From: Microbacterium sp. 1.5R
GTDB lineage: Bacteria; Actinomycetota; Actinomycetes; Actinomycetales; Microbacteriaceae
Assembly (NCBI RefSeq): GCF_001889265.1
Contig: NZ_CP018151.1
Location: forward strand, 310,001 to 374,000
DNA length: 64,000 bases
Direction: 5' to 3'
The position numbers and the translations under genes are program-made. This document shows, piece by piece, positions 1 through 8,987 of the stretch. Positions within the stretch are counted from its first letter, which is position 1, and every line of letters starts with the position of its first letter. The notes beneath the pieces were generated by a model. That model saw only the letters and a program-made list of their open reading frames with translations. It ran no database searches and had not been told where the DNA came from.

Positions 1-700
1 CGGCGCGCAGCGCGATGCGGATCATGTCGCCGAAGGTCTGCTCGCGCTCCTGAGCGGTGGTCTGCTCGCCGGTGACGATGTGATCCGACACCGTGCAGAT
101 GGCCAGAGCGCGACGCCCGTGGTACGCGGCGAGGGTGTACAGCCCCGCGGCCTCCATCTCGACACCGAGGGCGCCGTGCTGCACGAACGGCTCGGTCAGC
201 TCGGGTCGGGTGCTGTAGAACTGGTCGCTCGAGAACAGCAGACCGACGTGGACGGCCGAGTCCAGGGCCTCGGCCTCGCTCGCCTCGACCGCCGCGCGCA
301 GCAGTCCGAAGTCCGCGACAGGTGCGTAGTCGAGTCCGTGGAAGCGCACCCTGTTGATGCCCGAATCGGTGCAGGCGCCGTTCGCGATGATGATGTCCCG
401 CACCTGCAGCTTCTCGGTCAGCGCCCCGCACGATCCGACGCGCACGATCGTCTTTACGTCGTACTCCTCGAACAGCTCGGTCGCATAGATGGCCATCGAC
501 GGCTGACCCATGCCCGAACCCTGCACCGAGACGCGGTGGCCCTCCCAGGTGCCGGTGAAGCCCAGCATCCCGCGGGTCTCGGAGTACAGCTCGGCGTCGT
601 CGAGGAAGGTCTCGGCGATCCACTTCGCCCGCAGCGGATCGCCGGGGAACAGGACGACGGGGGCGATCTGACCGGGCTGTGCGGCGATGTGCGTGCTCAT
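1..700 (-). CDS. deoD: purine-nucleoside phosphorylase DeoD-type (cut by left edge)
   Basis: Phosphorolysis of purine (deoxy)ribonucleosides to base and (deoxy)ribose-1-phosphate in the cytoplasm, part of nucleoside salvage. The visible 233 residues carry the family's phosphate-loop stretch FPGDPLRAK near residue 20, RVGSCG near residue 87, the nucleoside-binding EMEAAGLY near 180 and the TVSDH motif with the catalytic Asp near 204. The family is about 235 residues long, so only the last few residues lie beyond the window. The ATG at 700 gives the expected N-terminus MSTHIAAQPGQIAPVVLFPG. It is transcribed away from the symporter gene at 807. Confidence 0.93.
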   Translation of the reverse strand, partial: MSTHIAAQPGQIAPVVLFPGDPLRAKWIAETFLDDAELYSETRGMLGFTGTWEGHRVSVQGSGMGQPSMAIYATELFEEYDVKTIVRVGSCGALTEKLQVRDIIIANGACTDSGINRVRFHGLDYAPVADFGLLRAAVEASEAEALDSAVHVGLLFSSDQFYSTRPELTEPFVQHGALGVEMEAAGLYTLAAYHGRRALAICTVSDHIVTGEQTTAQEREQTFGDMIRIALRA

Positions 701-806
701 GGCTTCAGCGTAACCAGCGGTCTCTGCGTGGCGCGCCCGGACCACAGCGTCCGCCTTGAGATCATCGGTACCGAGCGGTGATCGGCACCGCGGAAAAGGG
801 ACGACG

Positions 807-2318
807 ATGTCCGATCAGATCTTCTTGTATGGGGCGCTCGGGCTGTACTTCGCCGGCATGCTGCTCATCGGATACTTCGCCTACAAGCGCACCTCCGACC
901 ATGAGGACTACATGCTCGGCGGACGCAACCTGCCGTCGTGGGTCGCCGCGATCAGCGCCGGTGCGGCCGACATGTCGGGCTGGCTCGTGATGGGTCTTCC
1001 CGGCGCGATCTACGCCGCTGGACTGATCGAGGCCTGGATCGCGATCGGGCTGACGATCGGCGCCTACCTCAACTGGCTGCTGGTGGCGCCACGGCTTCGC
1101 GCCTACACCGAGGTGTCGCGCAACTCGATCACGATCCCGAGCTTCTTCGAGAACCGGCTCCGCGACACCAGCCGGTCGCTGCGCATCGCCTCGGGGCTCA
1201 TCATCCTGGTGTTCTTCACGCTGTACATCTCGTCGGGCATGGTCGCCGCCGGCGTCTTCTTCGAGAGCTCGTTCAACGGCGACTACCTGTTCGGGATGCT
1301 GCTGGTCGGCGGCATCACCCTGCTGTACACGCTCTTCGGCGGATTCCTCGGGGCCTCCCTCACCGACGTCGTGCAGGGGCTGATGATGGTGATCGCGCTG
1401 ATCGTCGTGCCGGTCGCCGCCGTCATCGCGATCGGCGGACTCGAGGAGACGTCGACGCTCATCACCGAGAACGCCGGAGAGGGATTCCTGTCGCTGCTCG
1501 GCGGAGGGGCCGTCACCGGCGGCACCTTCCTCGCCATCGCCTCGGCCCTGGCGTGGGGCCTCGGGTACTTCGGGCAGCCGCACATCATCGTGCGCTTCAT
1601 GGCGCTGCGCTCGCCGCAGGAGGCGAAGAGCGCGCGTCGCATCGGCATCTCCTGGATGGTCGTCTCGATGTTCGGCGCGATCATCTCGGGCCTCGTCGGC
1701 ATCGCCTACATGGCGCAGCAGGGCATCACCCTCGACAACCCCGAGACCGTGGTGCTGCTGATGTCGCAGACGCTGCTGCATCCGTTCGTCGCCGGACTCG
1801 TGCTGGCGGCCGTGCTCGCGGCGATCATGAGCACCGTGTCGAGCCAGCTGGTCGTGTGCTCGTCTGCGCTGGTCGAGGACCTCTACAAGGTGGTGCGCAA
1901 GACCCCGCCGTCCGACAAGCGGCTGGTGCTGCTGGGCCGCCTGGCGGTGCTCGTCGTCGCGATCATCGCGATCATCCTCGCGATCACGCCGAACGACTCG
2001 ATCCTCGGGCTCGTGTCGTTCGCCTGGGCGGGATTCGGCGCCGCGTTCGGCCCGATCGTCCTGCTCAGCCTGTTCTGGCGCAAGCTCACGAACTGGGGTG
2101 CTCTCGCGGGCATGTTCATCGGAGCGGTCACGGTGTTCGTCTGGAAGGCCCTCGACACCGACCTGTACGAGCTGCTCCCCGCGTTCGTGTTCGCGTTCGT
2201 CGCGGCCGTCGTGGTGAGCCTCGTCACCTACACGCGCAACGACGACATCGAGAAGGAGTTCACCGACGCCGAAGCGATGCTGACGGCACCGCGGGCCGCA
2301 GTCGGCAGCGCTCGCTGA
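807..2318 (+). CDS. putP: sodium/solute symporter, PutP-type (likely sodium/proline symporter)
   Basis: Integral membrane Na+/solute symporter of the SSS family, most likely importing proline. The 503-residue product has about 13 hydrophobic segments, the typical early motif LGGRNLPSWVAAISAGAADM (residues about 37-56) and SGWLVMGLPGAIYAAG just after it, as in PutP. The ATG at 807 is preferred over upstream in-frame starts because an AAAAGGG ribosome site lies 7-14 bases before it and the protein then begins directly at the first helix. No proline-catabolism gene is adjacent, so the substrate is inferred from family likeness only. Hairpin repeats follow the stop. Confidence 0.88.
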   Translation: MSDQIFLYGALGLYFAGMLLIGYFAYKRTSDHEDYMLGGRNLPSWVAAISAGAADMSGWLVMGLPGAIYAAGLIEAWIAIGLTIGAYLNWLLVAPRLRAYTEVSRNSITIPSFFENRLRDTSRSLRIASGLIILVFFTLYISSGMVAAGVFFESSFNGDYLFGMLLVGGITLLYTLFGGFLGASLTDVVQGLMMVIALIVVPVAAVIAIGGLEETSTLITENAGEGFLSLLGGGAVTGGTFLAIASALAWGLGYFGQPHIIVRFMALRSPQEAKSARRIGISWMVVSMFGAIISGLVGIAYMAQQGITLDNPETVVLLMSQTLLHPFVAGLVLAAVLAAIMSTVSSQLVVCSSALVEDLYKVVRKTPPSDKRLVLLGRLAVLVVAIIAIILAITPNDSILGLVSFAWAGFGAAFGPIVLLSLFWRKLTNWGALAGMFIGAVTVFVWKALDTDLYELLPAFVFAFVAAVVVSLVTYTRNDDIEKEFTDAEAMLTAPRAAVGSAR

Positions 2319-2320
2319 CG

Positions 2321-2403
2321 GACGCAGGGCTGAGTCGCGGGACGCAGGGCTGAGTCGCCGGATGCGGGGATCAGCCCTCGCGTCGGGTCTCAGCCCTCGC
2401 GCC
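2321..2403. terminator. repeat-built bidirectional hairpin between convergent genes
   Basis: Two direct 20-base copies (2321-2340 and 2341-2360, unit GACGCAGGGCTGAGTCGCSG) are followed by two inverted copies (TCAGCCCTCGCGTC at 2371-2384 and CTCAGCCCTCGCGCC at 2389-2403). Each direct copy can pair with each inverted copy through AGGGCTGA/TCAGCCCT. It lies between convergent putP and the DNA alkylation gene and overlaps the 3' end of the latter, which suits a bidirectional terminator. No T-tract is present. Confidence 0.55.
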
Positions 2404-3058
2404 GCCGCACGATCTCGCCGATCCAGATCGGCGCGAACGGCGAGGTGCAGCCGGGCGCGGTGGGGTAGTCGGCGAGCACCTGCAGGCGCTCACCGATCTC
2501 GAGCGCCCTGGACCGCAGCTCCGGGTGGAAGATGCCGATGTTGGCGAGCGTCTCGTTCATCGCCCACTGCAACCGCGAGGGCGCGTTCTGCAGATCGCGC
2601 TCGATCAGATCGAGCAGGTGATCGAGGTCGAGGCCCTCGGCATCCTTCGCGACGCGCACCGTCGTGAGCGACCATGCGGCCGCGGCGACGGTCGGGTCGG
2701 AGTCGTCGAACCAGCGCAGCCGCAGCTCCTCCGCGAGGGGGGTCTTCTTCGCGACGTAGTTCACGAACCAGTCGTTGACCTTGGGGGCCTGAGTCTGTCG
2801 CAGCATCGCGTCGAGCTCGTCGGCGGTGAACGCGCGCGGCGTGCAGATCAGCAGCGCCAGCAGCCGGGCGGCGGTGTCGCCGGTCGCCCACAGCTCTTTC
2901 GCCAGGGGCTGGTCTGTCTTGATGCGCTTCGCGAGGGTGCGCATGCGGCTGAGATTGATGCCGTGGTCGTCGCCGCGCTTCTCGTTCGCGGCGCGCATCT
3001 TCGGATCCTCGAGGGCGGCGAGCTCGGCCAGAGCCTCGGGAACGGTCATGTCGGACAT
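2390..3058 (-). CDS. DNA alkylation repair protein (HEAT-like repeat family)
   Basis: 222-residue all-helical protein resembling the AlkD-like DNA alkylation repair family (HEAT-like repeats that recognise alkylated bases). Family-like stretches are the N-terminal NEKRGDDHGINLSRMRTLAK (about residues 25-44), the central NDWFVNYVAKK (about 95) and the C-terminal APGCTSPFAPIWIGEIVRRR. The start MSDMTVPEAL at 3058 has an internal ATG at residue 4 as an alternative. It stands alone, convergent with putP and divergent from the acidic small protein at 3160. Catalytic activity on DNA is inferred from family only. Confidence 0.75.
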   Translation of the reverse strand: MSDMTVPEALAELAALEDPKMRAANEKRGDDHGINLSRMRTLAKRIKTDQPLAKELWATGDTAARLLALLICTPRAFTADELDAMLRQTQAPKVNDWFVNYVAKKTPLAEELRLRWFDDSDPTVAAAAWSLTTVRVAKDAEGLDLDHLLDLIERDLQNAPSRLQWAMNETLANIGIFHPELRSRALEIGERLQVLADYPTAPGCTSPFAPIWIGEIVRRREG

Positions 3059-3159
3059 GTCACCAGGGTAGGCCCGGAGCGCTTGTCAAGGCCCGGGCTT
3101 TCTGCGGGCATGCGGCCCTAACCTCGCAGGAGATCGAACTCCGACGAAGGGAAAATGCC

Positions 3160-3357
3160 ATGACTCGCGACAGCGACGACATCAGCACCGACCGCAACGA
3201 CATCTCCTCGGAGCCGTCGCCCGGCCCCGAGGAGAACGACAACCTCGGCGCCGAGGCCAACAAGGGAGAGCCGCCGACGGTCGTCCCCTCCGGCTCGGGC
3301 GACGAGAGCGACGACGACGACGGCGACGTGCTCGCCGACGACCCCGAGCAGGACTGA
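3160..3357 (+). CDS. small highly acidic protein of unknown function
   Basis: A 65-residue protein almost devoid of hydrophobic residues and rich in Asp, Glu, Ser, Gly and Pro (for example DESDDDDGDVLADDPEQD at the C-terminus), so probably intrinsically disordered and soluble. ATG at 3160 is preceded by GAAGGGAAAA, a good ribosome site, which together with the clean frame argues that it is a real gene. No domain is recognised. It ends 22 bases before the convergent FUSC gene. Confidence 0.65.
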   Translation: MTRDSDDISTDRNDISSEPSPGPEENDNLGAEANKGEPPTVVPSGSGDESDDDDGDVLADDPEQD

Positions 3358-3379
3358 CCGGCGCCGCCGCGTCGCCCTG

Positions 3380-4414
3380 TCATTCCTCGTCGACGAGCTC
3401 CGCGCGGATGCGCCTGAGGTCCTCCATCAGCGACCCGATGAGGATCCAGTGCGTCGACGAGGGCGGCCGGATGACGAGAGGCGCGGTCAGTGCCGGGATC
3501 GCCGAGGTCAGGGCCTCGGGCTCCGGGGACACGGCGGCGATCTGCACAGCCAGTCGCACATCGTGTCCTGCGCGCCGCAGCTGCTCCGCGATGGCCGTGA
3601 CGGCCGGCTCCTCACCGATGGAGTCGTCGTAGTGGTCGAAGTAGGCGCGCGTCATCCCGATGGTCTGCGTCACGATGGGCGTCAGCCGTTCGAGCAGTGC
3701 GCGCATCTCGACGAGCTCTTCACGGTGCGTCGACCGGCGCGGGTTCAGAGTGAGGGATTCCTCACCCGCAGCGATGGATGCCTCTGCCGCGTCCTTCATC
3801 GGGCGCAGCAGTCTGGCTTCGAGCATGAGCTGATGCAGCGTGGCGGGAGTCTGGGGTTCGGGCAGCGCATCGGCGAGTCGGTCGAGGCTCGAGGCGAGCT
3901 CGCTGCCCAGCAGCCCGAGATCGCGTCGGGCCGGGGCGACCAGCACGGGCGGCACGATCAGGGCGTTCACGACGATGCCGATGACCACGCCGATCAGGGT
4001 CTCGAAGATGCGCGCTATCGCATAGTCGGGAGTCGAGCCCAGCGCGAGCACGAGCATCGCCGAGATGGCCACCTGGTTGCCGGTGCCGGGCGTCGCCCGG
4101 AAGGCCCACGCGACGAGCATTGCCACCACGATGGCGAGCAGCACGATCCAGCTCGGCGACCCCAGAAGAAGGCCCAGGGCGACCGCGATCACCACGCCGG
4201 CGATCACGCCGATGCTGCGTTCGAGCGCCTTCGACAGCGACTGGTTGACGCTGGGCTGCACGACGAGCAGAGCGGCGATCGCGGCGAAGACGGGGAGCTG
4301 TCCCGGAACCACCCATCCCGCGAGCATCCATGCGGCGATCGTCGCCGCGGCGGACTTCACCACCTGCAGCAGGGGTGAGCGCTTCGAGGCGCGGATCGCG
4401 GCGTGGATGCGCAT
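3380..4414 (-). CDS. FUSC/ArAE-family membrane protein
   Basis: 344-residue protein with six hydrophobic segments packed in the first about 165 residues (for instance AAATIAAWMLAGWVVPGQLP, FAAIAALLVVQPSVNQSL, GVIAGVVIAVALGLLLGSP) followed by a long cytoplasmic helical region rich in Arg and Glu. This layout and the PSVNQSL...ERSIGVIAG stretch match the fusaric-acid-resistance/aromatic-acid exporter superfamily. It is half the length of two-module FUSC proteins, so probably acts as an oligomer. Transport substrate is unknown. Transcribed toward the acidic protein gene and divergent from the SRPBCC gene. Confidence 0.75.
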   Translation of the reverse strand: MRIHAAIRASKRSPLLQVVKSAAATIAAWMLAGWVVPGQLPVFAAIAALLVVQPSVNQSLSKALERSIGVIAGVVIAVALGLLLGSPSWIVLLAIVVAMLVAWAFRATPGTGNQVAISAMLVLALGSTPDYAIARIFETLIGVVIGIVVNALIVPPVLVAPARRDLGLLGSELASSLDRLADALPEPQTPATLHQLMLEARLLRPMKDAAEASIAAGEESLTLNPRRSTHREELVEMRALLERLTPIVTQTIGMTRAYFDHYDDSIGEEPAVTAIAEQLRRAGHDVRLAVQIAAVSPEPEALTSAIPALTAPLVIRPPSSTHWILIGSLMEDLRRIRAELVDEE

Positions 4415-4531
4415 GCCTGCAACGCTACTCGGCTAGCGAGTGCCGTCAGGGGAGATGTCAACCCCGTCGCCAAGAGTCGTCGAACGCCGCTGAATGGGAT
4501 GACACGACCGACGAACAGTGAGGATCATCAC

Positions 4532-4987
4532 ATGGTGCAGATCATCGAGACCATCGACGTACACGTTCCCATCGACGTGGCGTACAACCAGTGGACGCAG
4601 TTCGAGAGCTTCCCGCAGTTCCTCGACGAGGTGGAGTCGATCGTCCAGCTGGACGACACGCACACCCGCTGGAAGGTGAACGTGGGCGGCGCGACGCGCG
4701 AGTTCGACGCGGAGATCACCGAGCAGCACCCCGACGAGCGAGTCGCGTGGAACAGCATCGGCGGTGAGACCGAGCATGCGGGCGTCGTGACGTTCCACAA
4801 GCTCGAAGACCTCACGACCCGCGTGACCGTGCAGATCGACTGGGAGCCCGAGGGGCTTCTCGAGAAGGTCGGCTCGCTCGTGGGCGCGGGCTCGCACGCG
4901 GTGAAGAAGGATCTCCAGAACTTCAAGGAGTTCATGGAGAAGCGCGGCACCGAGACCGGTGCGTGGCGCGGCGACGTCGACGCCTGA
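4532..4987 (+). CDS. SRPBCC-family (polyketide cyclase/START-like) protein
   Basis: 151-residue soluble protein with the helix-grip pattern of the SRPBCC superfamily: an N-terminal strand VQIIETIDVHVPIDVAYNQW, the loop FESFPQFLDEVESIVQLDD, strands EHAGVVTFHKL and TRVTVQIDWEP, and a long C-terminal helix ending ...NFKEFMEKRGTETGAW. Such proteins bind hydrophobic ligands, but the ligand here is unknown. ATG at 4532 is chosen because GTGAGGA lies about 10 bases upstream; the longer in-frame reading has no family-like sequence. A strong hairpin terminator follows. Confidence 0.8.
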   Translation: MVQIIETIDVHVPIDVAYNQWTQFESFPQFLDEVESIVQLDDTHTRWKVNVGGATREFDAEITEQHPDERVAWNSIGGETEHAGVVTFHKLEDLTTRVTVQIDWEPEGLLEKVGSLVGAGSHAVKKDLQNFKEFMEKRGTETGAWRGDVDA

Positions 4988-5002
4988 TCGACCCCTGAGC
5001 TG

Positions 5003-5040
5003 AGGTCCGAGCGGTGGTGCCCCCATCACCGCTCGGACCT
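5003..5040 (+). terminator. intrinsic-type hairpin after SRPBCC gene
   Basis: A perfect 14-bp stem (AGGTCCGAGCGGTG at 5003-5016 with its complement at 5027-5040) and a 10-base loop, followed by CTTTCG. It sits 15 bases after the SRPBCC stop codon. Confidence 0.75.
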
Positions 5041-5171
5041 CTTTCGCTGCCCGGAGGACGGCACGCCCGGCGTCGACTAGGGAACTCACGAACGGAAGAT
5101 AGGGCATCCTCCCGATGTCGTCGGGGTGACTCAGAGCGGATTCTGAGGACATCGCACACCGAGGAGATGTC

Positions 5172-5423
5172 ATGTTCGAGCACCCGTATCTCGCCTACAG
5201 ATCGACCGAGTTCGACCAGGAGCAGCTCGCTCGCGCGGCAGAACGCCGTCGCGTCATCGAGGAGCGCAGCGATCAGCTGGTCCGCAGACAGCCCGGCCCG
5301 GTCCGGCGTCTGGCCGGCCGGCTGCTGCACGCGACCGACGCATCGCGCGACGCGGCGACGGATGCTGCACGGCAGCCCGAGCGCCGCGCATCCGCGGGCC
5401 GCGAACCGGCACCCGCCCGGTGA
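5172..5423 (+). CDS. small basic helical protein, unknown function
   Basis: 83-residue protein with a GAGGAGATGTC ribosome site before ATG 5172. The N-terminal part MFEHPYLAYRSTEFDQEQLA is followed by a charged helix AERRRVIEERSDQLVRR and an Arg-rich VRRLAGRLLHA, then an Ala/Arg-rich tail that is probably disordered. It has no recognised domain, but its order of features resembles the 72-residue protein at 35931, which also lies just before a transcriptional regulator. The LuxR-type regulator begins 68 bases downstream, so the two may be cotranscribed. Confidence 0.65.
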   Translation: MFEHPYLAYRSTEFDQEQLARAAERRRVIEERSDQLVRRQPGPVRRLAGRLLHATDASRDAATDAARQPERRASAGREPAPAR

Positions 5424-5491
5424 TCGTCGCTCCGCTGCGGGCAGACGGCAGCGCGACGCCGGATGTCGGAGGGGAGTGGCACGATGAATTC

Positions 5492-8404
5492 ATGCCCCCG
5501 TCCGCCCCCAGCGCCGCGATGGTCGGCCGAGAGACCGAGCTCGCGACCATCCGCGAGCTGTTCCGGCGAGCGGTCGACGGGGTCCCGGTGGCCGCGCTCA
5601 TCGAGGGCGAGGCGGGCATCGGCAAGTCCCGACTGCTGCGCGAGTTCAGCGCCGAGGTGGCGAACCGCGCAGACGTGCATGTCGGCTGGTGCCTCGATCT
5701 CGGGGCGTCGCGCACGCCCTTCGGGCCGCTCGCCGGCATCCTCCGGTCGATCGTCGCGAGCATGGGCGCCGACCGGGTGCGGGAGGAGATCGGCGTCGGC
5801 GTCGAGGCGCTGGGCATGCTGCTGCCCGAGCTCAACCCCACCGAGCGATCGCAGACCAGCCCTGACCGCCTGCGCGATGCGATCGCGGCGCTCATCGAGG
5901 CGGCCGCCGAACACGCGCCGCAGGTGCTCGTCGTCGAAGACCTGCACTGGGCTGACGAGTCGACCCTGGCGCTGCTCTCCTTCCTGCTGCGCACCCTCGG
6001 GCACGGCCGCATCCTCCTGATCCTGACCTGCCGCTCCGACGACGTGCGACGCGGCGATGCCGTGAGCCGCTTCATCGGCGAGTCCACCCGCGCGCGTCTG
6101 CTCGAGAGGGTCGCGATCGATCGGCTCGACACCTCGGCTGTCCGTGCGCTCGTCGAATCGCTCACCGGGCAGCCCGTGACAGACGCGGCGCTCGATCGCA
6201 TCCACGATCGAGCCGAGGGCGTGCCCTTCTTCGTCGAAGAGCTCGCCGGGTGCTCGACCGGTCCCCTGCCCGGCAGTCTGCGCGACCTGCTGCTCGCCCG
6301 ATTCGACCGTCTCAGCGATGACGCCCGGCGGGTGGTGCAGGTCGTCTCGGGAGCCGAGCGTCCGCTGACCCACCCGCTCGTCACCCGCCTCGCGGGCCTG
6401 CCCGAAGCCCGCCTCGACGAGGCGATCCGCGAGGCGACGCTCAGCGGCATCCTCGTCGTGGTCGACGACGACTACCGGTTCCGGCATGCGCTGCTGCGCG
6501 AAGCCGTGCACGACGATCTGCTCCCGGGCGAGAGAGCGCGGCTGCACCGGGCGTATGCCGAGGCGCTCGAGGAGAACTGCTCAGGGGCCGAAACCGCCGA
6601 CTCCGCCGCGCTCGCCTATCACTGGCAGCTCGCGCAAGACGACCGGCGAGCGCTCGCCGCGGCCGTCACCGCGATGGCCGACGCCAAGTCGCGGTTCGCC
6701 TTCGCGAGCGCTGCCCGCTTCGGCGAGCTCGCCCTCGACCTGTGGATCCAGGTGCCGGATGCCGAGGCCGTCGTGGGTGTGGCGCGCCTCGAGGTGCTGC
6801 GCACTCTCGGTTCCGTGCTGCGCAACGCGGGAGACGGAGAACGGGCGCTCGCCGTGGTCGACCTCGCGCTCGCCGAGGTCGATCCGACGACGGTCGACCC
6901 CCGCATGCACGCCCGGCTGCTGCGCGACAAGGCGTACTACACGATGAACCTCGGCCGCGCCGGCGCGGTCCCGCTGCTGCAGCAGGCGCTCGAGATCCTC
7001 GAGGCGGGCGTCGACGACGGCCGGCTGCGCGCCTCGGTGCTGAACCAGCTCGCCAGTCGCTACATGATCTCGGGGCGACTCGACGAGGCGATCGCGTTGG
7101 CCGCGGAGGCGGGCGAGCGGGCCGCGCGCGCCGGGTCGGACGACGAGGCATCGATCGCCGCGAACGTCCGGGGCGGAGCCCGCGCGCACCTCGGCGACCT
7201 CGACGCGGGGCACCGCGAGTACGCGCTCGCCCTGCAGCTCGCCAAAGGCACGAACGCCGAGATGAGATACCGGGTCAACTATTCGGATCTGCTCGGCCTG
7301 CTGGGGCGCTATCGCGATGCCGTCAGGGTCGCCGAAGAGGGGCTCGCGCCCGCGCGCGCTTTCGGCGTCGAGCGCACCACGGGCGCGCTGATGACGCAGA
7401 ACATGGCCGTGCCACTGCTCGAGATGGGCGAGATCGAACGGGTCGAGGGGATGCTGGCGCGCGAGCTCGCTCAGCGGACCCTGCGCATCTCGCACATGTA
7501 CTCCACGATGACGCGCGTGCGGGTGCTCTCCTGGCGAGGCAGACACGAGGAGGCGGCCGAGATCCTTCGCGAGTGGCACCCCGCATTCGAGGAGACCGGT
7601 CGGGTCGAACGTCAGATCTGGTACGACGAGGTCATGATGCGCGTGGCCGTCGCCGAGGGGCGGGGCGACCTCGCGGGTGCTCTCGGTGAGGTCAGGGCGA
7701 TGCTCGCCGATCAGGGGCCGGTGTCCCTGCATCAGCGTCGACTGCTGCTCGAGGCGGCATGGTTCATCGCCGAGCTGCGGGCATCCGGCGTCGAGGTCGA
7801 GGCGGCGGTCGCAGACGTGCGCGACGCGTGGCGCGCCCAACCTTCGCAGCTGCGAGGCGACAGGTGGGAGACGATCCTCGAGGCATTCCTCTTCCCGTCC
7901 GTCGCAGCCCTGCGCCAGGCGGTCGAGCACGCAGACGACCGCGATGTGCCCGTGACGTTCGCGGTGACCACGCGTCTCGCTCTCGCTCGCGCACTCGTCG
8001 ACGCAGGAGACCGAGGGGAGGCGAGCGCCGTGCTCTCGGCCGCGATGCGCCAGGCGGAGCGCCTCGGCCACGTTCCCCTGGGGCGGATCGTCGGTGGTTT
8101 CCAAGCGGCGGCTGGCCTCGCCGCAGCATCCGGCACCGCATCCGGCACTGCGGCATCCGGCACCGCCGGCGTCGAACCGGATGCCGACCCGCTCACCGCC
8201 CGCGAGCGGCAGGTGCTCGAGCTGATCGCCGAGGGTCTGAGCAACCGCCAGATCGGGGAGCGGCTCTTCATCAGCGTCAAGACGGTGAGCGTCCACGTGT
8301 CGGCCGTGCTGCGCAAACTCGGGGTGAGCACCCGCACCGAGGCGGCTGTTCTTCAGAAGAATCCGAACTTCCGGGACACCGGTCAGCCTGCCGTGGTACG
8401 TTGA
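5492..8404 (+). CDS. large ATP-binding LuxR-type transcriptional regulator
   Basis: 970-residue regulator of the LAL (large ATP-binding LuxR) type. N-terminal AAA/STAND ATPase module: Walker A GEAGIGKS at about residues 39-46 and a Walker-B-like [13 protein letters not shown] near 150; a long helical, TPR-like middle; and a C-terminal LuxR helix-turn-helix [20 protein letters not shown] from about residue 899. A low-complexity linker of repeated ASGT units (about 875-893) separates sensor and HTH. ATG 5492 is used because a GGAGGGGAG site precedes it and the protein begins just before the conserved VGRETELA. The inducing ligand and targets cannot be read from the sequence; the small protein at 5172 is the likely operon partner. 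Confidence 0.85.
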   Translation: MPPSAPSAAMVGRETELATIRELFRRAVDGVPVAALIEGEAGIGKSRLLREFSAEVANRADVHVGWCLDLGASRTPFGPLAGILRSIVASMGADRVREEIGVGVEALGMLLPELNPTERSQTSPDRLRDAIAALIEAAAEHAPQVLVVEDLHWADESTLALLSFLLRTLGHGRILLILTCRSDDVRRGDAVSRFIGESTRARLLERVAIDRLDTSAVRALVESLTGQPVTDAALDRIHDRAEGVPFFVEELAGCSTGPLPGSLRDLLLARFDRLSDDARRVVQVVSGAERPLTHPLVTRLAGLPEARLDEAIREATLSGILVVVDDDYRFRHALLREAVHDDLLPGERARLHRAYAEALEENCSGAETADSAALAYHWQLAQDDRRALAAAVTAMADAKSRFAFASAARFGELALDLWIQVPDAEAVVGVARLEVLRTLGSVLRNAGDGERALAVVDLALAEVDPTTVDPRMHARLLRDKAYYTMNLGRAGAVPLLQQALEILEAGVDDGRLRASVLNQLASRYMISGRLDEAIALAAEAGERAARAGSDDEASIAANVRGGARAHLGDLDAGHREYALALQLAKGTNAEMRYRVNYSDLLGLLGRYRDAVRVAEEGLAPARAFGVERTTGALMTQNMAVPLLEMGEIERVEGMLARELAQRTLRISHMYSTMTRVRVLSWRGRHEEAAEILREWHPAFEETGRVERQIWYDEVMMRVAVAEGRGDLAGALGEVRAMLADQGPVSLHQRRLLLEAAWFIAELRASGVEVEAAVADVRDAWRAQPSQLRGDRWETILEAFLFPSVAALRQAVEHADDRDVPVTFAVTTRLALARALVDAGDRGEASAVLSAAMRQAERLGHVPLGRIVGGFQAAAGLAAASGTASGTAASGTAGVEPDADPLTARERQVLELIAEGLSNRQIGERLFISVKTVSVHVSAVLRKLGVSTRTEAAVLQKNPNFRDTGQPAVVR

Positions 8405-8439
8405 GCAGGCGCGTATGTCGGACGTTCCGTCACGGCGCG

Positions 8440-8459
8440 GGCCGCGCGAGCGGCCGTTT
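8440..8459 (+). terminator. GNRA-capped hairpin between regulator and cold-shock gene
   Basis: A 6-bp G+C stem GGCCGC/GCGGCC closed by a GCGA tetraloop (8440-8455), followed by GTTTG. It could terminate the LuxR-type gene, or be part of the cold-shock mRNA leader. The short stem makes either role uncertain. Confidence 0.4.
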
Positions 8460-8481
8460 GAAAACAGAAAGTAGAAAACAC

Positions 8482-8685
8482 ATGGCCACTGGCACTGTGA
8501 AATGGTTCAACGCGGAAAAGGGCTTCGGCTTCATCGCTCCCGATGACGGCACGGACGACCTCTTCGCCCACTACTCGGCAATCACCGGCTCCGGTTTCAA
8601 GGAGCTTCGTGAGAACCAGAAGGTCGAATTCGACGCTGAGCGTGGCCCCAAGGGCATGCAGGCTGCGAACATCCGCGCTCTCTGA
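8482..8685 (+). CDS. cspA: cold-shock protein (CspA family)
   Basis: 67-residue single-domain OB-fold nucleic-acid-binding protein acting as RNA chaperone. Both RNP motifs are intact: KGFGFI (residues 13-18) and DLFAHYSAI (about 26-34); length matches CspA proteins. ATG 8482 follows an A-rich leader (GAAAACAGAAAGTAGAAAACAC) where AGAAAG may serve as a weak ribosome site. Codon choice is more selective than in neighbours, as usual for a highly expressed gene. A strong hairpin terminator follows within 20 bases. Confidence 0.95.
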   Translation: MATGTVKWFNAEKGFGFIAPDDGTDDLFAHYSAITGSGFKELRENQKVEFDAERGPKGMQAANIRAL

Positions 8686-8704
8686 GCGCGCATAGGCTTC
8701 CTGA

Positions 8705-8740
8705 AGCCGGTCGGATCCTCACGGATCCGGCCGGCTTTCT
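8705..8740 (+). terminator. intrinsic terminator of cold-shock gene
   Basis: A 14-bp stem (8705-8718 with 8723-8736, one G-U pair) closed by TCAC and followed by TTCT, 19 bases past the stop codon. Confidence 0.8.
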
Positions 8741-8760
8741 GCATGTCCGGGTGCTTTCTG

Positions 8761-8808
8761 CCCGTGCCCGTGCCCGTGCCCGTGCCCGTGCCCGTGCCCG
8801 TGCCCGTG
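8761..8808. repeat. hexanucleotide tandem repeat (CCCGTG)x8
   Basis: Eight exact head-to-tail copies of CCCGTG in the gap between the cold-shock gene and the iron-uptake operon. An open frame reading the reverse strand as Gly-Thr repeats exists but has no gene-like features. Copy number is likely to vary between strains by replication slippage. Confidence 0.95.
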
Positions 8809-8887
8809 CCCCTCCACATCGGGCGGATGCGGTGCGATGTCGACCCCGCGCGAGAGGCGAGGATGACGCCCGGGCCAGGGACCCAAG

Positions 8888-8928
8888 ATGAGGCTTGCCT
8901 AACTTTCTGTTAGATTAGGCCAGGCTTA
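8888..8928 (+). promoter_or_regulatory. two iron boxes (DtxR/IdeR/DmdR1-type operators)
   Basis: Two 19-base sites before the siderophore operon: ATGAGGCTTGCCTAACTTT (8888-8906) and TTAGATTAGGCCAGGCTTA (8910-8928). Both resemble the actinobacterial iron-box consensus TTAGGTTAGSCTAACCTAA, and the pair is spaced by three bases. The start codon lies 60 bases downstream. Regulation by an iron-dependent DtxR-family repressor is inferred from site and operon content. Confidence 0.75.
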
Positions 8929-8987
8929 CCAAAGCCTTGGCGCCCCTCCGCGCCGCACCCCCTCATCCCAACCCGAAGGGAACGCCT

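Noticed and set aside
8571..8819. Minus-strand Gly-Thr repeat protein
   Set aside because: It is the reverse translation of the CCCGTG array and overlaps the cold-shock gene.
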